From: Salvia splendens
Taxonomy: Eukaryota > Streptophyta > Magnoliopsida > Lamiales > Lamiaceae
Direction of reading: 5' to 3'
DNA: 64,000 nucleotides
Assembly: GCF_004379255.2 (NCBI RefSeq)
Contig: NC_056037.1
Span: 10,240,902 to 10,304,901 of the forward strand
Below are positions 51,463-63,146 of this stretch, one piece after another. The stretch's first letter is position 1, and the number at the start of each line of letters is the position of its first letter. The notes under the pieces are model-generated. The model saw only the letters and a list, made by a program, of their open reading frames with translations. It searched no databases and was not told the DNA's origin. Position numbers and translations under genes: made by a program.

Positions 51463-53368
51463 GAGCATTAGCAATGCCGCGGAATTCCCCACGGAATTCT
51501 CAAAAATACCTTCTGCCATGTCATACGGACTTCTCACTGCACTGCCACGTCGTACGGACTTCCCAATGCACAGTGGCGAAATTCCCGATGGAATTCTCAC
51601 ATTAAAAAAAAATCACAAATTCACATATTAAACAATTTCCGGAATTAAACAATTTACGAAAATAAAATTTCGACACAAATAGGGAAAAAAATTCATTAAA
51701 AAAAGAAAAGTACATTTCACCAAATTAAAAAAAAAAACATTTCAACGACGACCCCTCCGCTGTCATACTTCTTCAATAATATCGTTCTAGAGTCGAACAT
51801 GGGCTTGTTTTTGGCGCATGTCGACAAATGCACGGACTCGATCGACTTCGTCATGGGGTATCCCCATGAGTACATTGCTGGTGGCCACGCCGTGGCTTAG
51901 ACCCGCACCATCAACATCATCATTGGCCCAGTCAGTCAGTGCCGGACCTTCATCTTCGACAATCATGTTGTGCATGATAATACATGCGTACATGATGTCG
52001 GCGATGCTGTCAACATACCACAGCCGTGTTGGACCCTTCACTGCCGCCCATCGAGCCTGGAGCACACCAAATGCTCGCTCCACATCCTTGAGTGCTGCCT
52101 CATGACGTTGTGCAAAGTATATCTTCTTTTCATCTGCTGGGCACCTGATCGTCTTCACAAAGACGGGCCACATCGGGTATATCCCATCCGCCAAATAATA
52201 GCTCATGTTGTGCTGGTTGCCGTTGGCGACGAAGTTGACGGCCGGACCGACGCTCATGCACTGGTCGTTGAAAAGGGGCGACGACTGGAGGACGTTGATG
52301 TCGTTGTTCGACCCGGCTACTCCAAAATAGGCATGCCAAATCCACAAACGGTAGTCAGCTACCGCCTCAAGGATCATCGTGGGATTCTTGGCCTTGAAAC
52401 CAGTAGTGTACATCCCTTTCCAGGCAGCGGGGCAGTTCTTTCATTCCCATTGCATACAATCTATACTGCCTAACATCCCCGGGAACCCGCGCTGATTCCC
52501 GTGCATATCCAACAGAGCCTGGCAATCTTCGGGGGTAGGCTTCCGAAGATACCTATCCCCGAATATCTCCCTAACGCCCTGACAAAAATACTTCAGGCAC
52601 TCTCGGGCAGTCGTCTCGCCGATGTGGAGGTACTCGTCGAACATGTCGGTCGCGCCTCCGTATGCCAGCTGTCTGATTGCGGCAGTGCACTTCTGAATCG
52701 GCGTGTGGCTGGGTTTACCAGCCGCATTCTCCCGCACCCTGAAATACCCATATCGAAGCTCCAAAGCGCCCACGATACGCAGAAAGAGCGGACGATGCAT
52801 CCTAAACCGTCGCCGTAATAGGTTCTCCTCAAACCGTGGCTCCGGCGCAAAGTAATCCGCGTACAACCTACGGTGGGCAGCGAGGTGGTCTCAGGGTACT
52901 ATAGTGCGACGGTGGATGGGTCGAGGCACCGCCGGCGCCGAGGCCGCTTGTTCCTCCCTCTCCGCGGCATCCCGCACACGTGCGTGAATCAGCCGCATCA
53001 TGTGTTCATAATGCCCATCACCGCCACTACCACTATCATTATCGGCCATTACAGATATATAAAAGAAATTTAGAGAGAGAAGAACTTGTTAATACTAGTG
53101 GTGCGAATGAAGTGAAGTTCAATGGGATGTATTTATAGGAATCGAAAAAAAACATTTAATGCAATAAACGGGAATTTCGCACGGACGTCCGTGGGAGTCA
53201 ATGCAATGACGGACGTCCGCACGGAATTCCCCGCGGAATTCCGCAGAACTACGAATTCCTCGCGGGAATTCCGTATCCGTGCATGATACACACAATGGTG
53301 GACGTCCGCCACGGAATTCCCGCATGCCGGTGGGAATTCCGCAGTGACGTCCGCCACTGCTGATGCTC
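51463..53368 (-). mobile_element. PIF/Harbinger element F (ORF2 transposase only, about 1.9 kb)
   Basis: Ends GAGCATTAGCAATGC and CCACTGCTGATGCTC; flanking trinucleotides AGA/GGA, so no clean TWA duplication. Oriented minus. Both sub-ends are rich in CGGAATTCCG-like and ACGGACGTCCGT palindromes. A TATAAATAC lies near 53131, followed by a leader sharing ATTCGCACCACT with element A, then ORF2. No ORF1 sequence. Confidence 0.85.
51787..53049 (-). pseudogene. Nearly intact Harbinger DDE transposase (HARBI1-like)
   Basis: A single frame of 420 codons from ATG 53049 (MADNDSGSGGDGHYEHM) to the stop at 51787, interrupted only by two TGA codons (codon 53 at 52893, codon 203 at 52443) and no frameshift. 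Motifs: YFAPEPRFEENLLRRRFRM, IQKCTAAIRQLAYG, FDEYLHIGETTAREC, GMLGSIDCMQWE, WHAYFGVAGSNNDINVL, YYLADGIYPMWPVFVK, LKDVERAFGVLQ. The DDE triad is D197, D250 and E324. The second TGA sits where W is expected (E-W-K), the first where R is likely, both explicable by C-to-T change. Otherwise full length for the family (about 400 residues). Confidence 0.9.
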
Positions 53369-53371
53369 GGA

Positions 53372-53760
53372 GAAGATGATGGAAGAATTGAAGATGCCAC
53401 CAATTATTGAGAAATTTGTTTTCAGAGGTCGCAAAATAACAAAGAATATTCCTTAATATAATTAGAGATTTGAAAATCGTGTTCACTTTAAATAGTACTC
53501 GTAATTGTGGATTATAGCTTTAAAACTCGAATTTAGAATCAAGGGTATAATAATAAATATATTTATATTTCTTGTTTTTACCATTCTGACTCGATATTTT
53601 AAAATGCCCACTTTTATTATTTTTCAAATAAAAAAAAGTTTTCGGGTCCAACTGGCCATGCATACAAGTCGAGAATTTTTTTTTTCCTTTTTAATCGTTC
53701 CTTCAACCTGAATTCTGTGAGATTCTAAATTCGAAAGAAATTCTCCGCTCTACTCTACCA
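53372..53760. promoter_or_regulatory. Promoter region of TIM8
   Basis: AT-rich, non-coding stretch between Harbinger F and the TIM8 ATG. No defined elements identified. Confidence 0.4.
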
Positions 53761-54350
53761 ATGGATCCTTCATCCTTTAACAGCCCTGAGTTGCAGCAGT
53801 TTATTCAAGTAATAATTTCTTGCTATTTTTTTTTATTATGTTTACTGATGCCTAAATGCATGTGTATTTTTCTCATAAGTTTTGACGATTTGATTTTGGG
53901 TTGGAAATTCGTAATTGGGTTTTTTCTTTTGCAATTCCTATTCCTTTTGGGATGGAAAAGTCTCATCAATCCTAATCAAATTGATGAGACTTTTTAAAGC
54001 GATATGCAGCTGTATTATCAACAACATTCTAGCTGCAAACAATCAAGCAAAACGATGTCGTAATTTGGTGGTTTTGGGCGTCAGAGTAGTAACACTGCAG
54101 GGGTTGATTATATGTATGGCTCTACTAACAAGTGATCTATCTACATTAACATCCCCATCTCCACAGCAAGAAAAGCAGAGGGCTGAGGTCAATGAGATGA
54201 TTGGAAAGCTCACTTCTCGCTGCTGGGACAAATGCATCACTGCTACTCCCCGGGAACAGTTTCACTTCTAGCGAATCTACCTGTCTCACCAACTGCGCTC
54301 AACGCTACATGGATATGGCAATGCTCGTCATGAGACGCCTCCAACAATGA
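53761..54350 (+). CDS. TIM8: TIM8, small mitochondrial intermembrane-space chaperone (with an apparent frameshift)
   Basis: Escorts hydrophobic precursors across the intermembrane space as a TIM8-TIM13 hexamer. Exons 53761-53808 (MDPSSFNSPELQQFIQ) and 54167-54350; GT-AG. The protein continues QEKQRAEVNEMIGKLTSRC. The twin CX3C motifs are CWDKC and CLTNC, followed by AQRYMDMAMLVMRRLQQ; expected 77 residues, normal for the family. As written, the frame breaks at a C4 run (54248-54251) and reaches TAG about eight codons later; with three Cs the conserved second half reads through. The second half is well conserved, so an assembly error is likely, though a recent null mutation is possible. Convergent with the downstream acyltransferase gene. 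Confidence 0.88.
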
Positions 54351-54572
54351 AGCACAGAACCAGTTTTCGTTTCGATTTTGATGCATGTTTCTGAATCTGA
54401 TATCAATAACATGAAGTTGTACTGCTCAGTTCTGAACAGGTTTTGTGAAATTTCCTGTCACAACACACATACACAGTAGCAAAACCGAATTCTATTGAAA
54501 CAACTGCATCTGCACACAAATCTGGCCGCCAGTTTCTTTGGCTCAATGTTCTTTCTTCCCAGTCTCATGACT

Positions 54573-56991
54573 TTACAAGTATTGCTGATATTCTGTTACA
54601 CTTTCACCATTACTAGAAAGGGTTACCCGGTTCGACCCTATGGCAAGGGCTTTGTCGTTCGTCTCGTCCCAAATCAACTTCCCTTGCACCCTCTTGGAAA
54701 CTGCCAAGGTTGTACTGTCAAAACTATCACCCACTGAGTGAGAAGGAATCATAGGCTGCTTCTTTTGCACCTTGGCCCGGAAATCATTCTTCGATTTAGG
54801 GATACTGCTACAGAATATATCCATAATGTTTCCAACTATTCCTCTGTTGTAGGGGTTCGCACGTCTGCTATATTGGTATCTGAAGTTCTCATATGTCGTC
54901 TGTAGAGAAGAGAGAACCATGTTAAAATTCAACCATGAAATCTACGAGGATTGCAGTTAGTTGGGGGAGTATAAAAAAATCAAGGTACGTCGGCCAGACA
55001 AAGGGAGCAGTGATGAGCAAGTTACCTGGTTTGTAGTGATGAGGTAGAGATGGAAGATTGAGAGCCCACCTACGAACCATAGCGCCAGGAAAGTGTAAAC
55101 GATGAGCACGATGGAGGCAGGTGTTTTGGCCATAGCTTTCCATATGGAGGAATTCTCACTGTCCATTATCTTTTTAATGTACACCCAGCAAAACCCATGA
55201 ACATACAAGCAAAGCAGCGTCGTTGAGAAGACAAACATGTAAAAGAACCGATAATTCCTCTGCACCCAAAATCAAGAATCGTTTAAAAACAATGTGAATG
55301 CATCTCTCGATCCATTTTGTGCACCGGTTCAGATAGATTGACGTGTAGTAGAAGAAAAAAACTACTACTGTATGAAACGAGCTACTATAACAAGAAGATA
55401 AAACAGCAAATGGTGAAACTTACCAATCCGATACATTGTCCAACCCAGGGACAATGATGATCGAATCGCTCCACACGGTTGTCACATATCGAACAATGTG
55501 AACATCGTGGAGGCCTGTACAGCATACAAGTGTCGCAGTATTTGACTTTCACAGTGGCTCCATTTATTATAACATCTTTTGTACGAGGCAAGCGAGGCGT
55601 ATGGCCAGAGCCCAATTCCGTACTAATATTATACGTTTCTGGTTCAGGAGGTTGAGCATTGCGAGGAACAATACCTGGGTCCCTTCCAGAAGTCAACAAA
55701 AGCAGCACCAAAACCTGGATAAGCACATAACATTGCCACATAATTATCTTTTCTGAATGCAAACCCTACTTTAATCATCTTACTAAACACACTTCAAAAA
55801 TGCAATCAAGCATAATGCACTTCACTTTCTACATGACATACATAATCCAAACACAGTGATTTTTATGTTATACATAAAACATCTTCTTAAGTCTGAATGC
55901 AGGTCTGTTTTTTGTATACCTTACTTTGCAAATATAACAACAATAATTCTAGAACAATGTATCAAGAATTTCATATGGAATATCGAGCAACTCCATCACT
56001 CCTCTGCACTTATCTAATAGGCTGTCCCAAAGGATCATAGTTTACAACATTCTTCCCCCAAATTTAGTTCTTTAGTCACATCTCACATGGGAAGCTTCTT
56101 CAACTAGTTTATCCTAAATTCCTCTAACAGCAAGTCAGAAACACATGGCAGTTCAAGAAAAATGAGTTTCAACAGATTTTCAATTTTCACCAGTATTTTC
56201 CAGTGCTCAATCAATCAATTTTCGCCAGTATTTCAACAGATTCCAGACAAATGAAGCGAACTTACGTATACAGTCGACACAATAAATACAACTAAAACTG
56301 CAATCCCCCAATCACCAGAAAAATTATCCATCAGTTTCCTTGCAACAAATACGCAGAAAACAGCAGCAGGAGCAACTATAAGGAACACCGTCAGAGATAC
56401 TGATCTTACATCAGGCCCAAAAATGAACCTTCCCCCTAGACAGAATTTCTGCAAGAGAAAAACCAGCTTCAGTTAGATTAAAAACACTTGTTCCCAACGC
56501 TGTTCTAGTTGAGAGGGAAATTAAGCTGAGACTTGTTGACTGTAGAACCAACAACATTTTTGCAGTATCCACAATCATACACTTGAAGGGAAGTCAAGTA
56601 AACCACAAGCTTAGTTTACAAACATCTATTTAAATGAGAGCTTAGTTTCTTTATAATGCATAAGAAGAAAGTCTAGCCATCACAAACTTCAAGCAAGACT
56701 AAATCATCTTCCTCCAATGGCTAAAGAAAAGCATATTTGAGATTCAAACAAAGTGACAAACCAATATTCCCTTTCCCTATTTCTCAAAACAATTTAGGGA
56801 GAACAAGCATATAAAATCAAAGCCCCCCCTACAACAAAATTCTCAAATCTAATGAAATAATTTCAAACTAATCCAGATTCATGACCCAAAAAGGCATTCA
56901 AAAACAGATAAAACCCTGATTTCAATGGAAAAAGGCATAAAGCGATCGAATTTACATTACTGCCCTCCCAGGCCTTGTATTTCCGGACCAT
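54573..56991 (-). CDS. DHHC-type protein S-acyltransferase
   Basis: Integral membrane enzyme attaching palmitate to Cys of target proteins. Exons on the minus strand: 56991-56956, 56448-56266, 55714-55424, 55259-55026 and 54899-54573; GT-AG; 356 residues. Start MVRKYKAWEGSNKFCLGGRFIFGPDV. Four membrane segments: two before the Cys-rich domain (SVSLTVFLIVAPAAVFCVFV, GIAVLVVFIVSTVYVVLVLLL is split by an intron) and two after it (RFFYMFVFSTTLLCLYVHGF, SIVLIVYTFLALWFVGGL). Between them lie DPGIVPRN (DPG motif), CDTCMLYRPPRCSHCSIC and DHHCPW (158-161). The TTxE motif is TTYENFRY. Residue 153 is Arg (CGT, 55475-55477) where the family has a zinc-binding Cys. The C-terminal tail is soluble and Ser-rich. 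Resembles Arabidopsis PAT05-09; number not assigned. Confidence 0.94.
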
Positions 56992-56999
56992 CTCCGCCG

Positions 57000-58781
57000 C
57001 GCCCACATCGGCGCCGCCAGCTGTATTCATCTATCTCTCTCTTCCCTGAAAGAATCTTGGTTTTCAGTTGTAACAAACTACACCCTATCTTCTTTCCCCC
57101 TCTTTCTTCAAACAATATTCTCCCTCTAACTGAAAAAACAGAGTGGAAACGATGGGTGCGATTAATGAATTGAGCTGCGAAGAAGTCAGTAAATGAAGGG
57201 AACCGCGCAAATTTTATGAATAAAATAGTCTAACACGGCTTGGAAAGTCTTCCATGGGCAGCGAGATGAAGTTCCACTGGCTACGGGGGTTTGACCACGA
57301 CCGCTAACGTCAGCCGCCAGGATGTGACGACAAATTCCGGCCCCGACGCTGCGTGTGGACGAGGTGGATTCGGAGAAAACGACAGCCCCACTTTTAATCT
57401 TTTATATACGGTACGGCTACTTGTTTTATATGTTCACAACTTTGCTTTATTCCTTGGTCATCTTCGATGCCCATTGTTAAATAATTTAGGGATGCCATTG
57501 CCACCGCTTCAAAAAATGGGCTGATTTTTTAACCGAAATTGATGGTTTCGACTCCAGTGCAAAGGGCTCTATTTTTGGCCAATTTTCATCGATTTTTTTA
57601 TTGTTTTATCTTCAATTTTCAGTGATTTCCTCGTTTGTTCTTGAGTTTTTATATTTTTAGAACAAAAGTAATGGTTAATCATGAGTCATGATTTCCAAAA
57701 TTCTAGATTGATAGAATTAAAAAAATAAATAGAGTCTTTCTATTTAAAACGTTCAATTTTTCTTAATTTATTGTCTCTCCCACCTTACTATCTTTTCAAT
57801 TTTCTCTCCCTTTTATAATCTCAATATTGATTTCACTTTATTTTTATTTAATATTATTAAACATTTACTTAATTTCTTAATTTCCATGCAAAGAGAAACG
57901 ACTGTTTTGGAAGGGAGTGGAAAATAACCAGACAGGGTAAAATGTTGGCCTAGATTATTTTTGTAAAAGATCCAAGACAATTACAATAGGTAAGGTGCAT
58001 GTGGTACTGATCTTATTTATGCTGTTATTTCTCTCCTTTTATTTATAAATAAATAAAGAACAGATGTCTATTAGCTGACCGAGTTTGAAAATTAGTGGAT
58101 ATAATTTTATGTTGGCCAGTGTGCTGCGACTATTTATTAATAATGATTGCAGTTTATGAATTAGTAAATACACTGTATTGGTAGGTGATAATGAACAATA
58201 TTGGACAAGTCAAATTTATATCCATATACGAATGCGACTATATATGATCTATAATAATCAAAGTGACTCAATTTGACCAAATTCTTATAATTTTAAGACA
58301 ACTGTATTTATTTATGAGAAAATTGCCTATATTTCCCTGACTCGTGAATGCCTAAAGAAATTTTTGTCGACATTTAACTATTTATAAATTATGATAAGAA
58401 TTTAATTTTCAGTGTGCATAAGATTCAAACCTCACAAATCCAATCAACAAATTAAGTGATAAATCTGTACGATTTTAAAGCGGAAATAGATTGTATTTCA
58501 TACAATAAATATGTTCTTATGACAACTCAAATTCCAACCTATACCATTAGGATTTCATTAAATTCTAATAAAAATTGAATTTAATTTGATATATAGTACA
58601 TGACAAAATGATTTAAATAAAAAAAGTTGTGACAAATTTAATGTTTTTAGGTATTTTACATTTGTGAAAAAAAAGACCCATATATACTAGTCTTCTCTTA
58701 TTTTGGGTGACAAACGGATGACACGTGACAGATTGGCAGTTGTAAGATTTCGTAAATATGCGATCTAAATTAGTTCTTTAA
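57000..58781. other. Acyltransferase promoter/5' UTR, then intergenic
   Basis: The first 200 bp is 5' UTR and promoter. 57300-57360 is relatively GC-rich with no protein homology recognised. The rest is AT-rich without a supported feature. Confidence 0.45.
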
Positions 58782-59012
58782 GGCCACCCGCAACGCATCC
58801 TGCGGGTGGCTCGTATCTCGTCCCGCCGAGACGAGACGACGGCGAGACGTGTCGCAGCGCCCCGTCTCGTCCCGGCCTCGCCGAGACGCCCGTCCCACCG
58901 AGACGTCTCGCTGTCTCGCCACGCACCTGCGCCACGTGGCGCGAGCTGGCGCCACTCGTGACGCCCACTCGCCGGCCCGCAAGTGGGCTTCGTCACGCTG
59001 ACGTAATAAATC
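58782..59012 (+). mobile_element. PIF/Harbinger element G, 5' end only (truncated)
   Basis: Begins GGCCACCCGCAACGC after TAA and matches the first 230 bp of element B, including the terminal hairpin and the subterminal hairpin at 58963-58988. It stops abruptly after GACGTAATAAATC, where a directly repeated sequence begins. No ORF and no right end. Confidence 0.8.
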
Positions 59013-59017
59013 AGGTG

Positions 59018-59203
59018 TATAGGAGTAACTTATATTGACATGAATTTTACATTATGGGTGGTCCCGTTAACCATCTAATATATAACAAATCCCGTTAGGC
59101 TGTAAGGAGTTAGAACATAAATAAATGGGTGGTCCCGAATTTAAGATGGTTGACCAGACATGTATATAGGAGTAACTTATATTGACATGAATTTTACATT
59201 ATG
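59018..59203. repeat. 39-bp direct repeat pair
   Basis: 59018-59056 and 59165-59203 are identical over 39 bp. A second shared word, ATGGGTGGTCCCG, occurs near 59054 and 59124. Confidence 0.85.
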
Positions 59204-59214
59204 CAAATGAAACA

Positions 59215-59460
59215 TTTTTAGTTAACACATCACCCGATTGGTCCGAATACGGAGCCGTCATATCGGAATGTCAACAATTACTACTACAGAGACCTAACGT
59301 GGTAGTAGCTTGGATTCGTCGTTCAAACAATATATTAGCATATATTATAGCTCGTAACTCATTTATGTATCCTCCTTGTAGGTTTTTGGTCTTTTATTCC
59401 GGATTGTATCGTTGAATATTTTTAATTAATCAACCGTTGTTTCTTAAAAAAAAAAAGTTA
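59215..59460 (+). pseudogene. RNase H-like (RVT_3) fragment with poly(A), probable LINE 3' end
   Basis: One frame reads WSEYGAVISECQQLLLQRP, VVVAWIRRSNNILAYIIARN and YPPCRFLVFYSG, which resembles the end of the plant LINE-associated RNase H-like domain (acidic residue, R.N..AH-like block changed to RSNNILAY). It is followed by a stop and an A run at 59447-59457. 5'-truncated and dead. Confidence 0.6.
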
Positions 59461-60260
59461 AAATTGAACTTGGCCTAACTGGCAGGTCAATTATACCGAA
59501 CTTAACTTTTGGAGAGCGTGATTGCAAATATCGTTTGGAAACAAGCAATGCCGTTTACAATAAGAGAGTGGCCAATTATTGTAACAATTTGTGATGCAAA
59601 TAGTAACAAGTGGATTTATGGACATGGCAGAGTGGCCAATTATTGAAATCTCACGTGTTTGTTGGATATTTTTAACTTCAAAATTTAAGAATGAACTGAC
59701 TAGAATTCTGATAGCTTTATCAGAGAGAATGCGAATTTGGGCGTCGTTTAAAGACACCAATATCACAAGTGTGTATTTAAAAAGTAAATTTTAATAATTA
59801 TAGAATGTTGTTATTGTTAGGAAAATTGCAACTAGCAATAAATTTAAATCTGAGATAATGATGTCAAGATCTTGATCTATTCAACAATTTTCTCGAAACA
59901 TTATGTACATTTAACTGTGGCATGATGTAAATTAGCATAGTAAATATCCGCTGTTACCGTTTCATCTTTTTTACGGTTGTGATGGTGAACATAATAATAT
60001 AATCGATTATTGATGGTGTTTTTGTCCGAGTTCTATTTAAGTAAATAAACAAGCGTTATAATTCAGGTAAACCCATATAAAGTTTGATAAATCTGAATTA
60101 ATTCGCAACATAAATATATTTCCAGCAGTAAGTTTAATTGTTTTGAGGCATATTGCTTTGAGGAGCCCATAATCTAATTGAGCCTAAAAGGCCCAAATTT
60201 TCTTATTGGTATTCTTCATGCAACAAATTACAGCCCAAAAGAGGGTGATTCAAAAAAGTA
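59461..60260. other. Intergenic with a small duplication
   Basis: The word AGAGTGGCCAATTATTG occurs at about 59564 and 59630. No gene seen. Confidence 0.5.
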
Positions 60261-60261
60261 G

Positions 60262-60470
60262 TACTCCCTCCGTCCACGAAAAAATAGTCTCGTTTATGGA
60301 TGGCACGAGTTTTAATGAGAAACTGGTAAAGTAAGATAGAGAAGGAGAAAAAGTAGGTAAAGTAAGAGAGTTAGCGAAAAAAAGGTAAAGTATGAGAGAA
60401 GTATGTGAGAGAAACTTTCCATTTTAAGAAATGAGACTAATTTTTGTGGATATCCTAAAATGGCTGTTAG
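60262..60470. mobile_element. Stowaway-like MITE, right end worn
   Basis: Left end GTACTCCCTCCGTCCACGAA; interior AGAGAGTTAGC-type text; the right portion TAAGAAATGAGACTAATTTT lacks a clean terminus. Confidence 0.6.
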
Positions 60471-61555
60471 ATAATTACATCAAATTTTCTTTTATATTTT
60501 CTCGTTTAGCTTCAAAGAATTATTTTTTCGTCTTAGGTTACTAATTTGAATTGCATGCGGCTGTAAGATAATGCTCCATGTAAATCACTTTTTCATTTTT
60601 AATCAAACCTCTCTTATTACCATTTTCTAAACTTTTTTTTTAATCAGAAGGCGTTTTTTCATTTTCACATCCATTAACACCATCATTTCTATTACCCATA
60701 CTACAATTCCAAATTTTTACTAAATGTTTTATATATTACAATCATTTACTCTTCCCAAACTTCAACTCATTTATATAGATTCATAGTACAATTTTAGAAA
60801 TTTAATGGGGGCCAGTATTTCCCTTATCAATTCGCTAAGAAAGTTTATCATACTAGTACAAAAAAGTTTAGAAAGTTTTTGTTGAATTTGGTAAGTTTTA
60901 TAAAAAATTCGCATTAAAGGGTCGGCCTCCCTAAAGCAATATTCGACGATAACCAAATATTCTGCTATAATATAACCATAGCAGAACAACATATTAAATC
61001 TGTTATCTGTGCGACGCAGCATAATGCAAAGCTGTATTGATCAGCACAAAGAAAAATATTTAAATAATTAGTTGCCCACATAAAAAATGAGAATTACAAT
61101 AGTATTAACTTTTCAATCCATTATCACAAAAAAATATCTGAGACCAACAGTCACGAAAATATATTAATAAAATAACCATCAACTCTAATTTACTCAATAG
61201 AGCAAAAATCAACCGTGTACCATGTCACGTTATTTAAAACATTGATCAATACTAATATAGTACTTCTTTTTCACATAAGCCATTGCAATTGGTGTGCCGA
61301 TTTCAAACAAATACTAGTATAGATCAATTGACATGTACTTATATCATTTATTACTATAACTATGTATTAAAGACAGTTTAGTGATTATTGATTGCAAGAT
61401 TAATTATTTAGTGATAAGAGATTACTCTCAAAGGAAATCTTATCCTCCTAATTAAGTACTCCTACTTCCGACTTTTTGCCTACCTTTTGAGCATAGCTTT
61501 ATTGAACGACAGAAGTCACGGTAAGATTGATTCCCAAATGTTATATTCATATAAG
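60471..61555. other. Intergenic, AT-rich
   Basis: No supported gene. The 83-codon minus ORF at 60771-61022 shows no recognisable domain. Confidence 0.45.
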
Positions 61556-62302
61556 AGGGGAACATTTTTTTTTGTCCACAAACTTTATTAAAGTATCATT
61601 TTAGGTCTGTGATCTTTGAAAATATCATTTTAGGTCCGTCAACTATAAGTTAATATCATTTGAAGCATTTTGAACTTTTTTCGGACGAAAATGCCCTTAA
61701 GGCCTTCAAAGGGCAATTTGAACAATTATTTCGCCACTCATCTTACGCCAAACACCTAGAGTCCAACAATTTTTTTACTACTGTTTAATTCAATTACCAT
61801 CCAAATTGAATTAAAAATTACCGTAAAAATAGTATATTTTTCAATTATTAGATGACCAATTATATAGGGATAGTGAATTGGGACTAAGATACCTTATTTT
61901 ATTTTTTTAATCTAAACTGCATTTTAAGAACTTACTATAGGTGATTTGTGAATTATATTTAGTTTATTTGTTTTGAAATTGGATAGCTATTAATTTGGAT
62001 TGTCATTCGGAGTATTATATATATGAATATCAAAATGAGATCAATTACCATCCAAATTAAATTTAAATATAAAATTTGCCGTTAAAAGTGTTGGACTATA
62101 GGTCTCTGGCGCAAGATGAGTGGCGAAAGAATTGTCCAAATTGCCCTTTGAATGCCTTAAGGGCATTTTCATCCAGAAAAAGTTCAAAATACCTCAAATG
62201 ATATTAACTTGTAGTTGACGGACTTAAAATGATATTTTCAAAGTTCACGGACCTAAAATAATACTTTAGCAAAGTTTGTGAACCTAAAAAGAGGTTTCCT
62301 CC
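61556..62302. mobile_element. Mutator-like MITE with about 200-bp TIRs (747 bp)
   Basis: The left arm (61556-61770) and right arm (about 62085-62302) are inverted repeats with scattered mismatches, e.g. AAAATGCCCTTAAGGC and GTTAATATCATTTGA in both. Flanks TCATATAAG (61547-61555) and TCATATAAA (62303-62311) fit a 9-bp Mutator target duplication with one change. No transposase. Confidence 0.88.
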
Positions 62303-62311
62303 TCATATAAA

Positions 62312-63146
62312 TATGTAACTTTCTATAAAATTTATCAGCAATTGGTGCATAAGTTACATCATGCGTAGTTAATAAATAGACAAAATGGAGAATTAATTAG
62401 AGGGTCTCTGGGTATTGTTGCTTATAAAAAAATTCTAAGTTTTGTGCTATTTTTAACCAGGCGCAACTCTCGACTATCGCCGTCGTGCAGTTCATAATTG
62501 ATTTTTGTTACTCTAATAAAAATTACTACTACTCATTAAATTTCAATTTATATTAGTATTTCGAAGACGTTAAAATAGTTTTGATTAAAGTCTTGAAATG
62601 CAATCTTATTTCAAATATTCAATAAAGACCACAATATTAGAGTTAATTATTTAAGCTTTTTAATTACATCTCCTAAACTTATTAATTTCAATTAAATTTT
62701 ATTAATGAATTTAAATGAAATTTAGAATGATTAATTAATTAATACTCTATCGGTCCAAAAAAATATATGCATTTGAAATGACACGAAAATTAATGCACAA
62801 TTGGTAAAGTAATAGAGATGAAGAGAAGGGTAGTCAAAGCAGTGTTAGAAGATAGTGATACCCACGTTATTATAAGCGTTTAATGAGTTATAATGGGGGA
62901 CAATAGTGGTATCAGTTGTAAATAAATTGATGTATATAGGTGGTGAGTTGAGAACAACTTTTCATAAATGAAAATGCTCATATTTTTGTGGAACGGACGA
63001 AAATAGAAAGTGGACATATTTTTATAGAACAGAGGAATAAGTAAGGAGGTGGGTCCCAACTCTAAGTATTAACATGGTGCCAATGACCCGACAGGACTAT
63101 CGCTTGAAAAGAAATGAAATCTACTATGGGTATCGCGTTATAGTTA
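62312..63146. other. Intergenic; possible worn Stowaway MITE at 62745-63045
   Basis: CTCTATCGGTCCAAAAAAAT at the left and TTTTATAGAACAGAGGAATA at the right are weakly complementary; the interior has AAAGTAATAGAGATGAAGAG text. No gene. Confidence 0.4.
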
